From: an uncultured Clostridia bacterium
GTDB taxonomy: Bacteria > Bacillota > Clostridia > Oscillospirales > Butyricicoccaceae
Direction: 5' to 3'
DNA length: 19,532 nt
NCBI GenBank assembly: GCA_910586575.1
Contig: CAJUJQ010000049.1
Span: 1 to 19,532, forward strand
The notes below the pieces were generated by a model. That model was given only the letters and a program-made list of their open reading frames with translations. It ran no database searches and was not told the DNA's origin. Both the position numbers and the translations under genes were made by a program. Below are positions 6,910 to 15,536 of this stretch, piece after piece (the first letter of the stretch is position 1; every line of letters starts with the position of its first letter).

Positions 6910-6945
6910 ATGCAAACGGCCTCCTGCTTCCCGAAAAAATCTCAT

Positions 6946-6984
6946 AAAAAACCGGTCTGTTCCTTGTGAACAGACCGGTTTTTT
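6946..6984. terminator. Bidirectional terminator between the regulator and the Mrp-like operon
   Basis: A 17-base-pair stem (6946-6962 with 6968-6984), a 5-base loop, an A run on the left and a T run on the right. It serves the plus-strand regulator gene and the minus-strand antiporter operon that ends at 7117. Confidence 0.93.
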
Positions 6985-7116
6985 AGGTTGCATCCGTAAA
7001 AACTGCCGCAGAAACGGAACGGATATTGATTGTAGGGGAGAGGCTTGCCCACTCCCGCGCCAAACGGCTGTTCCCGCAGAAAACGGGCAGACGCCAGATT
7101 TACCAGGGGGAAGCCG

Positions 7117-9150
7117 TTAAAACAGCAGATAAAGCAGCGTCGCGACAAGCCCGGCGCAGGCCAGCAGCATACCGAAGGACAGGCTTGCGGTAATCAGCCG
7201 CCCAGCGGCTGCAAGCTCGCGTTCCTTCTCGGCGAAGCTGTAAACGAACGAACGGCGGCGGACAATCGGTTCCTTGCGGCGCAGGGTGCGGTTGAGCAGG
7301 GCTACCGCCTTGTCGCACAGCCGCCCGAGCGCGTCGGTCAGCCACAGCCCCGCAACCGCGCGCTTGGGCCTGCCAAGGTCGCGCAGCACCGCTTTGCGCA
7401 GCAGCACAACGAAGCCATCGAGCGAGCAGTCGAGCAGGCGGCATACCAGCCCTGCCGCGTTCGGCAGCAGGCAAAGGAAAAACGGACGGTAAACCTTGCT
7501 CTCCAAATCGCACCAGCCGGGGATAATATTGATGAGGTTCCCCTCCCGGGTGAGCAGCGGGCGGACAACCAGCAAATACGCCGCAAGCCCGATGGCAATC
7601 GAGATGCACGCCCCGCTGAGGTTGGTCGGGGAGAAATATTGCAGCGCGTGTTCCATTGTCCCGTCTGTGAGGGTAGGCCGTGCCATGTCCAGAATTTTGT
7701 CGGTCAGCGGGTGCGCCGACAGCCCCAGCGCCCAGAGGACGGCAGACGGCACAACCAGCGCAGCCGTCGTTGCTGCGTTCATGCGCAGCGGCTTGCCCGT
7801 TTCGGCGGGCTTCATGACAAACAGCGTCACGAACAGCTTGAGCATATAGGCCAGCGTCAAACCGCCCGAAAACAGGAACGTCCACTCTACCACATGCAGC
7901 GGGATAAGCATGACCCCCTGGGCGTGCTCCGCCAGCTGGGTGTATTCGACGATCGCTTCATGCAGCATCGTCTTGCTTAAATAGCCGCTGCCGCCGGGGA
8001 TGCCCGCCACCGAGTACGCGCCGGTCAGGAAGCACAGCATCAGCGGGAGATTGCCCCGCCCCGCCCCGCGCAGACGGTTCAGGTCAAGCGTGCCGCGGTT
8101 CATCGCGAACACGCCCGCCGCTAGGAACAGGACCAGCTTGATCAGCGTATGGTTCATCATGTGGAGCATCGTCCCGCGCACTGCCAGCACATCCTCAAGC
8201 CCCAGCAGGCTTTTCAGCCCGACGCCGACCACAATAAACCCAATCTGTGAAACCGAGGAACAGGCCAGCGTCCGCTTGAGATCCACCGAGCACAGCGCCA
8301 GCACCGCGCCCAGCAGCATCGTCACCACGCCCAGCCCCAGCACAACCTCGCCCCAGCGGAAATCCCACCGGAACAGCGTCGCCGAAAGCAGCAGCATCCC
8401 CATAACGCCGCACTTGGTCAGCACGCCCGAAAGCAGCGCGCTCGCCGGGGCCGGGGCCACCGGGTGCGCCATCGGCAGCCAGAAATGCAGTGGGAACAGC
8501 CCCGCCTTGGCCGCGAAGCCGAACAGCATCAGCCCTCCCGCCAGGTACAGCATCCCCTGCGGGACAGACAAATAGTCCCACAGGAACCGGATCTCTGTAA
8601 AATCCATCGGTACGCCCAGGTTCCACAGCGTGAAAATGCCCATCAGCATCACCAGCCCGCCGAGCACGGCAACCGCGAGGTAGGTATCCGCCGCGTACTT
8701 CGCGCCGTCGGTTTCCTCATGGATGACCCACAGCCAGGACGACAGGCTCATCAGCTCGAAGAACACAAAGAAGGTAAACAGATCCGCCGACAGGAACACG
8801 CCGAGCGTGCCCGTCAGCGTCAGCAGCGTCGCGGCCTGATAACGCGCGGGCGCGTGGCTGTGGGAAAGGTATTCCGGGCACATCAGCCCGCTCATGGTGA
8901 ACGCAAAGCAGATCAGCGGCACCCAGACAAGCCGGAAACCGTTGGCGGCAAAGGACAGGAAGCCTATCAGGTGCAGGGCGCAGTCGTCAAGGCCATGCCC
9001 GCCCAGCAGGGCGGCAGCTGACAGCGCCAGTGTCACGGCCTCCGCCGCGAGGGCGATATAGTGCGGCAGCCTGCCGTATTTTTTGCCGCACAGCGCGGTG
9101 CACAAAGCCCCGCAGAGGGGCACGGCAAGAAGCAATGGTATCAGGTTCAT
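7117..9150 (-). CDS. Large NuoL/HyfB-like proton-conducting membrane subunit
   Basis: 677 residues, the longest of four antiporter-type subunits and last in the operon. It belongs to the proton-conducting transporter family (NuoL/M/N, MrpA/D, HyfB). Key charged residues are visible: Glu132 in FFVFFELM; Lys215 and His222 in AAKAGLFPLHFWLPMAHP; Lys246 in LLSGVLTKCG; Lys338 in NHTLIKLVLF; and Lys393 in GYLSKTML. After ~14 membrane helices, a ~170-residue C-terminal region has long amphipathic and basic stretches, then a final membrane helix (about 655-675). This recalls the lateral-helix end of NuoL or the C-terminus of HyfB/HycC. It could fill the MrpA position, since no classical MrpA is present. 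The ribosome binding site AGGAGGGGG overlaps the upstream stop codon. Its exact ion (H+ or Na+) cannot be read from sequence. Confidence 0.88.
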   Translation of the reverse strand: MNLIPLLLAVPLCGALCTALCGKKYGRLPHYIALAAEAVTLALSAAALLGGHGLDDCALHLIGFLSFAANGFRLVWVPLICFAFTMSGLMCPEYLSHSHAPARYQAATLLTLTGTLGVFLSADLFTFFVFFELMSLSSWLWVIHEETDGAKYAADTYLAVAVLGGLVMLMGIFTLWNLGVPMDFTEIRFLWDYLSVPQGMLYLAGGLMLFGFAAKAGLFPLHFWLPMAHPVAPAPASALLSGVLTKCGVMGMLLLSATLFRWDFRWGEVVLGLGVVTMLLGAVLALCSVDLKRTLACSSVSQIGFIVVGVGLKSLLGLEDVLAVRGTMLHMMNHTLIKLVLFLAAGVFAMNRGTLDLNRLRGAGRGNLPLMLCFLTGAYSVAGIPGGSGYLSKTMLHEAIVEYTQLAEHAQGVMLIPLHVVEWTFLFSGGLTLAYMLKLFVTLFVMKPAETGKPLRMNAATTAALVVPSAVLWALGLSAHPLTDKILDMARPTLTDGTMEHALQYFSPTNLSGACISIAIGLAAYLLVVRPLLTREGNLINIIPGWCDLESKVYRPFFLCLLPNAAGLVCRLLDCSLDGFVVLLRKAVLRDLGRPKRAVAGLWLTDALGRLCDKAVALLNRTLRRKEPIVRRRSFVYSFAEKERELAAAGRLITASLSFGMLLACAGLVATLLYLLF

Positions 9151-9165
9151 TTGTCTCCCCCTCCT

Positions 9166-10635
9166 TTACAGCTGTTCGGCGGCAATCGAGGTAAGCAGCG
9201 ACAGCAGCGGCTGGGAGAACAGCCCCAGCACGATAATCGCGGCCGCCAGCAGCCCGATTGGCACATTCATTTTCCAGTCCGGGTCGTGTACGCCCTCAAG
9301 CTGCCCCTCGGGCACCGGCTGGAAGGCGCGCACCACTACGGTCAGCATATAGACCGCCGTCATGAACGCCGCGTACATCAGGCAGCACAGCCCGGCTTTG
9401 GCAAGCGGGCCGTCGGGCGCGGTCAGCAGCGCCTTGGCAATCGTCCACTTGCTGAGGAAGCCCGCCAGCGGCGGGATGCCAGTCAGCGACAGCGCCGAAA
9501 TGGTGAAGCACCCGAAAATGAAGGGCATTTTACGCCCGATGCCGTCCAGCTCGTAAATATAGTTTTTCTTCGCCTGGTGCAGCACCGCGCCCGCGCAGAA
9601 GAACGCGCAGCATTTCATAATGGCATGGTAAATCATGTGCGCCAGCGCCGCCAGCAGCCCCCAGCGGGTCATGGACGACGCGGCCAGCAGGATATACGAC
9701 AGGTTGGAAATGGTCGAATACGCCAGGCGGCGCTTGAAGTGCACTTCCTTGACCGCCATGGTCGAGGCGAACACAACCGTTATCATCGCCGCCAGCATCA
9801 CGACTTCCTGCGCGCGCGTCCCCTTCAGGAAGATCACGCCGTAGCTGAAATAGGTCAGCCGCAGGATGGCGAACGCGCCCGATTTGACGACCGCCACCGC
9901 GTGCAGCAGCGCGGTCACTGGGGTCGGCGCGACCGAGGCGGTCGGCAGCCAGCCATGGAACGGGAACATTGCCGCCTTGACGCTGAACCCGAAGAAGGTC
10001 ATGACATAGACAACCATCATCATGTCCCGGTGGTCCAGCATCATGCCGCTGTTGATGGACGCGGCAAGCGGCGTAAAGTCGAGCGTCGCGCCGTAAAAGG
10101 CAAGAAACACAATGCCCATGAAGGCGAACGCCGCGCCGCCGAGTGAATAATACAGGTATTTGCGTGATGCGGCAAGGGCTTCGTGCGTCATATCGTGCAT
10201 GACGAGCGGGACGGTAGCAAGCGTCAGCAGCTCATAGAACAGGTACAGCGTGAGCAGGTTGCCTGAAAAGGCAATGCCCAGCGTGACCGAATAGGTCAGC
10301 GTGTAGCAGGTGAGGAAAATATCAATCCGCTTGTCGCTGTGCAAATAGGAGTAGGTATACAGCGTGGCGAACGGCCAGAGCGTGGCGACCAGCCCGGCGA
10401 ATACCGAGCCGATGCCGTCAAGCCGCAGCGTGACCGAAAGCCCCTGCGTGAAACGGAACAGCTCCAGCCCGGCGGCGGGGCGGTTCAGCAGCAGCGCCCA
10501 CACCAGGGCGGTGGTCACGCATACCGGAATCATCAGCCCGATTTCAAGCTGTTTGCCCTTGGGGCGGGCAAACAGCAGCCATACCGCCGCCGCGGCGGGC
10601 AGCAGGATGGGGATAATTAAAAAGATTGGATTCAA
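9166..10635 (-). CDS. NuoM/MrpD-like proton-conducting subunit (TTG start)
   Basis: 489 residues, about 14 membrane helices. The proton-pump pattern is intact: Glu135 in YLFYELLT; Lys220 and His227 in SVKAAMFPFHGWLPTA; His245 and Lys251 in LLHAVAVVKSG (closer to the NuoL/HyfF style than its neighbours); Lys341 after MIYHAIM; and Lys396 in AGFLSKW. The start is a TTG at 10635, placed by TAAAGGAGGGGG about 7 bases upstream. The longer frame from 10719 would run 68 bases into the upstream gene and add a hydrophilic Cys/Arg-rich stretch with no homology. It lies 16 bases downstream of one antiporter subunit and 15 upstream of another, with the same stop/ribosome-site overlap. Confidence 0.88.
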   Translation of the reverse strand: MNPIFLIIPILLPAAAAVWLLFARPKGKQLEIGLMIPVCVTTALVWALLLNRPAAGLELFRFTQGLSVTLRLDGIGSVFAGLVATLWPFATLYTYSYLHSDKRIDIFLTCYTLTYSVTLGIAFSGNLLTLYLFYELLTLATVPLVMHDMTHEALAASRKYLYYSLGGAAFAFMGIVFLAFYGATLDFTPLAASINSGMMLDHRDMMMVVYVMTFFGFSVKAAMFPFHGWLPTASVAPTPVTALLHAVAVVKSGAFAILRLTYFSYGVIFLKGTRAQEVVMLAAMITVVFASTMAVKEVHFKRRLAYSTISNLSYILLAASSMTRWGLLAALAHMIYHAIMKCCAFFCAGAVLHQAKKNYIYELDGIGRKMPFIFGCFTISALSLTGIPPLAGFLSKWTIAKALLTAPDGPLAKAGLCCLMYAAFMTAVYMLTVVVRAFQPVPEGQLEGVHDPDWKMNVPIGLLAAAIIVLGLFSQPLLSLLTSIAAEQL

Positions 10636-10651
10636 AACGGTTCCCCCTCCT

Positions 10652-12091
10652 TTACAGTACCGCCCTGGTAATGGGCGACAGGATTTCAAGCAGCGGCAGG
10701 GAAGCCAGCCCAAGCGCAAGCGTCAGCACGGCGAGCACCACGAGCGGCAGCGTCATCACGGCGGGCGCCTCGGCAGTGTCGGGGCGCGCCGGGGCAAAGA
10801 AGCCGCGCACCACCGGCGGGAATAAATAACCGGCGGTCAGCAGCGCGCTGATGAGCAGCACGGCGGGGCCGATGAGCGCAAGCATCCCCGCGTCATGCGC
10901 ACCGATGGCAAGGTACCACTTGCTGACAAAGCCCGAGAACGGCGGGATGCCGACCAGCGATAGCGCAAAGGCCGCGAAGCAGGCGGTTGTAACCGGCATG
11001 GCCTTGCCGACGCCCCGGAGGTCGTCCACGCGGGTGCAGCCGGTCTGGGTGATGAACGCGCCCGCGCACAGGAACAGTCCGCACTTGGCGACCGCGTGAT
11101 AAATCATGTGGAGCAGCGCGCCCCACATGCCGGCGTTGGTCAGCAGCGACAGGCCAAACAGGATATAGGAAACCTGGCTGACGGTTGAGTAGGCAAGGCG
11201 CTTTTTGAGCACCGGCTCCATATAGGCAAGCATCGAGCCTATGAACACGGTCACGAGCGCCAGAACCATCCAGGCGTACTGTACCCAGGTACCGCGCAGC
11301 GTCTCCGCGCCGACGATGTAATACACAATGCGGATGGCGAAGAACACGCCCGCCTTGACAATCAGGCCGGAGAGCACCGCGCTGGCCGGGGCGGGCGCAA
11401 CCGGGTGGGCGGTCGGCAGCCAGCCGTGCAGGGGGTACATGCCCGCTTTCGCGCCGACGCCGATGAGCATCAGGAAGGTGATAAGCAGCAGCACGCCGTC
11501 CCCGCCGACTGCCTCCGTATACAGCGCCACCCCGCCGGGGAGGAAGAACAGCCCTTCATTCATGCGGGTCAGGAAGAAGATGCCGAGCAGCGCCAGGAAC
11601 GCGCCGCCAATCGAATAAAACAGGTACTTGAGCCCCGCCATTGCCGCCTCGTGCGTGCAGGGGTAAAAGACGAGCAGCGAGGAGGTCAGCGTCAGCGCCT
11701 CAAAGAACAGGTAAAGGGTGACGAGGTTGGCCGAGCAGGCAATGCCGCACAGCGCGCCGAATGCCAGCAGGTACACCACGAAAAACCAGCCCGAGCGCTT
11801 GTCATCCCGCAGGTAGCCGAAAGCGAAAACCCCGGCCAGCAGCCAGATTGCCGCGCCCATGACGAGGAATACCCGGGACAGGCTGTCCACCTTGACGGCA
11901 ATCAGCAGGTTGTCGGCGAGATGGCCGAGCGTCAGGGAAAAGCCGGGGCCGAGCGCCGTGCGCACCGCCGCGCCGCATTCCAGCAGCAGGGAAGCGGTGA
12001 CGTATGCCGTCCGCGCCTTCGCGTTTTCGCGCAGGGGGCGCAAGACGAGCAGCAGCACCCCCAGCAAAAAGGGAAGCCAAATCAGTTCCAA
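10652..12091 (-). CDS. NuoM/MrpD-like proton-conducting subunit (TTG start)
   Basis: 479 residues with the full family signature: Glu131 in YLFFEALT; Lys215 and His222 in GAKAGMYPLHGWLPTAHP; Lys246 in LSGLIVKAG; His328, His332 and Lys336 in LLHMIYHAVAKCG; and Lys391 in SGFVSKW. These residues form the half-channels and central axis of complex I-type antiporters. The start is TTG at 12091 with AAGGAGGGG upstream; no ATG is nearby. It resembles the next gene downstream, so the two may stem from duplication, although the lysine-helix sequences differ (LSGLIVKAG versus LLHAVAVVKSG). Confidence 0.88.
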   Translation of the reverse strand: MELIWLPFLLGVLLLVLRPLRENAKARTAYVTASLLLECGAAVRTALGPGFSLTLGHLADNLLIAVKVDSLSRVFLVMGAAIWLLAGVFAFGYLRDDKRSGWFFVVYLLAFGALCGIACSANLVTLYLFFEALTLTSSLLVFYPCTHEAAMAGLKYLFYSIGGAFLALLGIFFLTRMNEGLFFLPGGVALYTEAVGGDGVLLLITFLMLIGVGAKAGMYPLHGWLPTAHPVAPAPASAVLSGLIVKAGVFFAIRIVYYIVGAETLRGTWVQYAWMVLALVTVFIGSMLAYMEPVLKKRLAYSTVSQVSYILFGLSLLTNAGMWGALLHMIYHAVAKCGLFLCAGAFITQTGCTRVDDLRGVGKAMPVTTACFAAFALSLVGIPPFSGFVSKWYLAIGAHDAGMLALIGPAVLLISALLTAGYLFPPVVRGFFAPARPDTAEAPAVMTLPLVVLAVLTLALGLASLPLLEILSPITRAVL

Positions 12092-12106
12092 AACAGGACC
12101 CCTCCT

Positions 12107-13609
12107 TTACGAGAACATGTGCAGGCCGGTTTGCAGGGCTTCGACGATGGGGTCGGAGAACAGGCCGAGCACGAGGTTGAGAACGATAAAGCACAGCACC
12201 GACAGCTTGAGCGAATAGCCGCGGGTGATTTCACGCGCCTTGGACTTGTCCTCCGCACTGATATCCGCCGGGGTAAAGATGGTGATAACCGTGCGCAGGA
12301 AATAGACGGTATTGAGCACGGTGGACACGGCAAGGCAAATCAGGGTTGGCAGCATTTTGGTTGGGTCCTGTACACCGGCGGTTGCGAACAGCAGCTTGGA
12401 GATGAAGCCCGCGAACAGCGGCAGGCCGACCATGCTCATCGCGCCGACCGTGAAGCCCGCGGCTGCAAAGGGGTTGCGGTAGCCCGCGCCGCGCAGGTCG
12501 TGGAACTTCTTGCTGCCGCCGGATACGTCGGAAAGGCCGGTCGCGGAGATGAACAGCAGCCCCTTGCTGGCGGCGTGGGACAGGATGTGGAAGAGCGAAG
12601 CAATCACGCCCGCCTCGGTGCCCAGGCCAAGCCCCATGTAGATGTAGCCAATCTGGGCGACCGAGGAATAGGCAATCATGCGGCGGATATTGCTTTCGCG
12701 GATGGCGCTGACCGAACCCATAATCATGCCCGCAAGGCCGAACACAAACAGCAGGTTGACAATTTTGCCGTGCATGATGGCGTCGCTGCCCAGCACGCGG
12801 TAATAGACCTTAATCAGCAGGATGATATAACCCTTGGAAACCAGGCTGGACAGGATGGCGGACGACGACGCGGTCGAATAGCCGTAGGTTTCGGGCATCC
12901 ACGAATGAAAGGGATACAGGCCGCTTTTGATGGCAAGGCCGACGGTCATCAGGGCGATGGTCACGGTCAGCGGCTCCATATACTGGCCGGAAGCGCGCAG
13001 GGCGGCGACCGCTTCCTGTGCGGGGGTCATGAGCAGCTGCCCGGTCAAGCCGTAAAGGGTGGAAAGGCTGATGAGGAACAGGCCGGAGCCGAGCAGGCTC
13101 ATCACCATATAGCGCGCGGCGGCGACATAGGTGCGCCCGATTTGCCGAATCATAATCATGCCGCAGGCGGCGATGGTGTTGATTTCGACAAAGACGTAGG
13201 CGGTAAACAGGTCGTTGGTATAGATGAGCGCGAGCAGGGACGCAAGCAGCAGGTCAACCATGATAAAGTAAAGGTTGCGCTTGCTGCTTTCGATATCGCG
13301 CGCGATATAGCGCAGACCTCCCACAAGGGCGAGCAGCATAATGGCACAGAAGAAGGTCGCGAGCACGCCCTCCAGCACACCGGCGCGGATTTCGTTGCCC
13401 CAGGGCGCGGGGAAATGCCCCATGAGATAGACATAGCTTTGCCCGGAAGCGAGGGTGTAGGCGAGCACGGAGGCGCTCAGCCCCAGGTTGACGCAAAGCA
13501 GGCTGATGCTCAGCCGCTGGGCGCTTTTCCCGTTCAGGACGGAGGAAACAATACCGGAGAACATTGAAAGCACGATGGAAAAGAAGGGGAAATTACAGAC
13601 AAATGGCAT
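12107..13609 (-). CDS. MrpD/MbhH-like antiporter subunit
   Basis: 500 residues, directly after mrpC as in Mrp and Mbh operons, so the best MrpD/MbhH equivalent. Visible key residues are Glu142 (YVFVEINT), Lys228 and His235 (AIKSGLYPFHSWMPE), Lys259 (SSLVSKG), Lys349 (SHAASKG) and Lys405 (GFISKLL). Odd point: the loop after the WMPE motif reads TYGYSTASSS where the other subunits have HPVAPAPAS. This is a Tyr/Ser-rich change I would not expect in a generic NuoM but would look for among MrpD/MbhH proteins. The ATG is 3 bases after the mrpC stop, with GGAG 8 bases upstream. Confidence 0.87.
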   Translation of the reverse strand: MPFVCNFPFFSIVLSMFSGIVSSVLNGKSAQRLSISLLCVNLGLSASVLAYTLASGQSYVYLMGHFPAPWGNEIRAGVLEGVLATFFCAIMLLALVGGLRYIARDIESSKRNLYFIMVDLLLASLLALIYTNDLFTAYVFVEINTIAACGMIMIRQIGRTYVAAARYMVMSLLGSGLFLISLSTLYGLTGQLLMTPAQEAVAALRASGQYMEPLTVTIALMTVGLAIKSGLYPFHSWMPETYGYSTASSSAILSSLVSKGYIILLIKVYYRVLGSDAIMHGKIVNLLFVFGLAGMIMGSVSAIRESNIRRMIAYSSVAQIGYIYMGLGLGTEAGVIASLFHILSHAASKGLLFISATGLSDVSGGSKKFHDLRGAGYRNPFAAAGFTVGAMSMVGLPLFAGFISKLLFATAGVQDPTKMLPTLICLAVSTVLNTVYFLRTVITIFTPADISAEDKSKAREITRGYSLKLSVLCFIVLNLVLGLFSDPIVEALQTGLHMFS

Positions 13610-13612
13610 AGG

Positions 13613-13987
13613 TCAGCTCCACTCCTTTTTCACGCGCATGAGGATAACGTCCAAATCAAGGGAATGGTACCGCCGGTACAGGCACAGGCTCAGCGAGAGC
13701 ATGAGCGCGGTGACGCTGACCGAAACCACGATGCCGGTTAGGACAAGCCCGGCGGGCACGGGGTTGATGTAGGCTTCCATATCCTGCACGCCGTTCACAA
13801 CGATGGGGGCAAGCCTGCCAACGACGAAGCCCTTGGCGGCGAGAAAAAGGTAAACGGCGGTATCCATGATATTCATGCCGATAATTTTTTTAATGAGGTT
13901 CTGATGGAGCAGCAGCGTCGTAAAGCCGATGCCGAACAATATGACGGCTGCCGTCTCATAGTGGTTGATAATCAGATTTTCGAGCAT
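13613..13987 (-). CDS. MrpC/MnhC (NuoK-like) antiporter subunit
   Basis: A 124-residue, three-helix membrane protein of the NuoK/MrpC family, a small core subunit of Na+/H+ antiporter complexes. The diagnostic stretch is NPVPAGLVLTGIVVSVSVTA (residues 75-94), matching the DPLPQALVLTAIV pattern of the family. The first helix contains GIGFTTLLLHQNLIKKIIGM, also typical. The start at 13987 has GGGGGAG just upstream. It is the first gene after the palindrome-rich gap (13988-14335), so its level relative to the upstream genes may depend on read-through there. Confidence 0.9.
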   Translation of the reverse strand: MLENLIINHYETAAVILFGIGFTTLLLHQNLIKKIIGMNIMDTAVYLFLAAKGFVVGRLAPIVVNGVQDMEAYINPVPAGLVLTGIVVSVSVTALMLSLSLCLYRRYHSLDLDVILMRVKKEWS

Positions 13988-14092
13988 TCAGGCTCCCCCT
14001 TTTTGAAATGATGAAGCGATAGGACGCGCCAAACAGCGGGCGATACCGCAGAACGGTGGGCCTGCACCCCGCGCCGCAGCGCGCATCCAATT

Positions 14093-14324
14093 CGCCGCTT
14101 TGCGGCGGTCAAATCCGGCAATTGCATTGTCGGATTTGAATCCTTACGCCGGAGCGCGGTGTATTGCCCAAAGGGCACGCGGCGGTGCGTTTGAGCGGCG
14201 GCGCGCGATTTTCGAGCGCGCCGTAAAAAACATGCCGGCGGCATGTTTTTTTAGTGAACGGATGCACAGCCGTCAGGCTGTGTCAGCGGAGCCTGTCCGC
14301 TGAAAATCCGCAGATTTTCAGCGG
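14093..14324. repeat. Cluster of eight palindromic hairpins inside the operon
   Basis: The 348-base gap between the mrpB fusion and mrpC holds closely packed inverted repeats, at 14093-14107, 14110-14138 (13 bp, 3-base loop), 14165-14177, 14199-14223, 14225-14252 (terminator-like), 14265-14282, 14284-14302 and 14297-14324 (12 bp, 4-base loop). The last two share bases and are mutually exclusive. Short frames on both strands here look like by-products of the repeats. It could be an inserted repeat element (MITE-like or REP-like), or a structured RNA tuning the operon. Confidence 0.7.
14225..14252. terminator. Terminator-like hairpin within the Mrp-like operon
   Basis: CATGCC (14231-14236) and GGCATG (14240-14245) form a short stem flanked by six A's and seven T's, so it reads as an intrinsic terminator in both directions. 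In the operon (minus) direction it lies between mrpB and mrpC and would cause at least partial termination. The stem is short, so read-through is likely. Confidence 0.6.
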
Positions 14325-14335
14325 GACGCGCAGCG

Positions 14336-15286
14336 TCAGAATCCGCCCTTCCGGAACATAACGAAGAAGGCGTACATGGTGCAGGCGACGACCAGGCCGA
14401 CGCAGATGTTCAGGTAAAAAATCAGGCCGCTCGATAAAATCGCCCCCGGAGTGCCCAGCGGGATGCCGCTCGGCAAATGGTTCGCGCCGGTGAAAAAGGA
14501 GTAGCTCTTTGCGCAGCAGTAAAACATGAGCGCGCCAAGCGATACATAGCGGAAGGTCTTTTCCGTGAAAAACCGCTGTGTTTTCTGGAAGCCGAATGCG
14601 TTCAGGTACAAAATCAGCCCCGCGCCCATAATCGCGCCGCCCGAAAAACCGCCGCCCGGCGACAAATGCCCGTTCAGGACAATGTACACCCCGAACAGCA
14701 TGATAAACGGGAACAGCAGGCGGGCCGCCTGCTCCAGAATCAGGTCGTTTTTCGGTTCGTAGATTTGATCCTGCTCCTCGGCTTTCGCCTTGCTGCTGTC
14801 GTCCAGCCGCAGCAGGATGAGCACGCAGCACGCCGCGCAGAACAGCACCGTCGATTCACCGAAGGTATCAAACGCGCGGTAGTCCAGGATCATGCCCGTG
14901 ACAATGTTCACCGCGCCGGTTTCCTGCAAGCCGCTCTCAATATAGCGCTGGGAAACCTCGTTGTTTGCGGGCGCGTCCGGGTCGCCGAAGTGCGGCAGGT
15001 TGGCAACCGTCACCAGCAGGATAATGCTGATACTCAGGCAGAGGATGCACGAAAACAGCTTGTACAGCTTGCTGAAACGCCGGATTTGCCTGCTGCCGTC
15101 CGGGTCGTCGCCCTTCTTTTCGGCGGCGCTCAGGTCGAACGCTGTGAGGTCGAGCGGGGGCGGCGCCTGGTGCTCTTCCGGGCGCTTCATTTCCAGCCTG
15201 CCCGCGAAGGGGTCATATTCGCCGTGCAGCCAGCGGAAGAATTTGTCCCAGCGGCTGCCGGGGTAGTCACTTCTCTGCCTGCTCAT
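14336..15286 (-). CDS. Fused MbhE-like and MrpB/MnhB subunit
   Basis: 316 residues carrying two antiporter subunits in one chain. The first ~70 residues are hydrophilic and unrecognised. A membrane helix (about 75-95) and NIVTGMILDYRAFDTFGEST (127-146) match MbhE, which in bacterial Mrp is the C-terminal end of MrpA (NVVLVDFRGFDTLGE-type motif). After a charged linker (160-185), the MnhB domain starts, with the hallmark GHLSPGGGFSGG (206-217) and four membrane helices to the end. In archaeal Mbh the equivalents (MbhE, MbhF) are separate genes, so this is a fusion. The start at 15286 has GGAGG 9 bases upstream and overlaps the preceding gene by 20 bases. The palindrome cluster follows. Confidence 0.85.
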   Translation of the reverse strand: MSRQRSDYPGSRWDKFFRWLHGEYDPFAGRLEMKRPEEHQAPPPLDLTAFDLSAAEKKGDDPDGSRQIRRFSKLYKLFSCILCLSISIILLVTVANLPHFGDPDAPANNEVSQRYIESGLQETGAVNIVTGMILDYRAFDTFGESTVLFCAACCVLILLRLDDSSKAKAEEQDQIYEPKNDLILEQAARLLFPFIMLFGVYIVLNGHLSPGGGFSGGAIMGAGLILYLNAFGFQKTQRFFTEKTFRYVSLGALMFYCCAKSYSFFTGANHLPSGIPLGTPGAILSSGLIFYLNICVGLVVACTMYAFFVMFRKGGF

Positions 15287-15536
15287 CGCGGATTTCCTCC
15301 TCTATCGCGTGGATTTTTTTCAGGGTGCTGAAAAACAGCAGGCTGGTCACGCCCGCGCCGACCGCCGCCTCGGTAATCGCAAGGTCGGGCGACTCGAGCA
15401 GCACCCAGATGATGGACATGATGAGCGAATAGCTCATAAAAATGACAATGGAAGCCAGCAGCTTTTTGGTGACGCTCGCCGCGATGGCGCACAGAATCAG
15501 GAAGCCCAGCAGCAGGTAGATGAAAAGCTCACTCAT
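15267..15536 (-). CDS. MbhD-like (DUF4040) small antiporter subunit
   Basis: 89 residues, three membrane helices and a charged tail. The signature SPDLAITEAAVGAGVTSLLF (residues 49-68) is that of MbhD/DUF4040, the segment that in classical MrpA is fused behind the NuoL-like part. Glu56 is the conserved membrane acid. Its presence as a free gene indicates Mbh-type rather than classical MrpA organisation. The ATG at 15536 is preferred over the GTG at 15548, which sits 1 base after the ribosome binding site. Spacing from GGAG to the chosen ATG is then long (13 bases), so the start is not certain. It overlaps mrpG by 8 bases and the next gene by 20. Confidence 0.82.
   Translation of the reverse strand: MSELFIYLLLGFLILCAIAASVTKKLLASIVIFMSYSLIMSIIWVLLESPDLAITEAAVGAGVTSLLFFSTLKKIHAIEEEIRDEQAEK

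Noticed and set aside
9061..10146. A 361-codon open frame on the plus strand
   Set aside because: It is antisense to two pump subunits and has the same low-complexity Arg/His/Gln composition.
10636..10719. Longer N-terminus for the pump gene ending at 9166
   Set aside because: It overlaps the upstream gene by 68 bases and adds a Cys/Arg-rich stretch, while a TTG with an ideal ribosome site lies at 10635.
11405..13567. A 720-codon open frame on the plus strand
   Set aside because: It lies antisense to three intact antiporter genes and gives a Gln/His/Arg-rich, family-less product. It is an artefact of GC-rich codon use.
13972..14303. Small frames on both strands in the palindrome cluster
   Set aside because: Both are built from the inverted repeats and lack ribosome binding sites. 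The minus frame also runs into mrpC.
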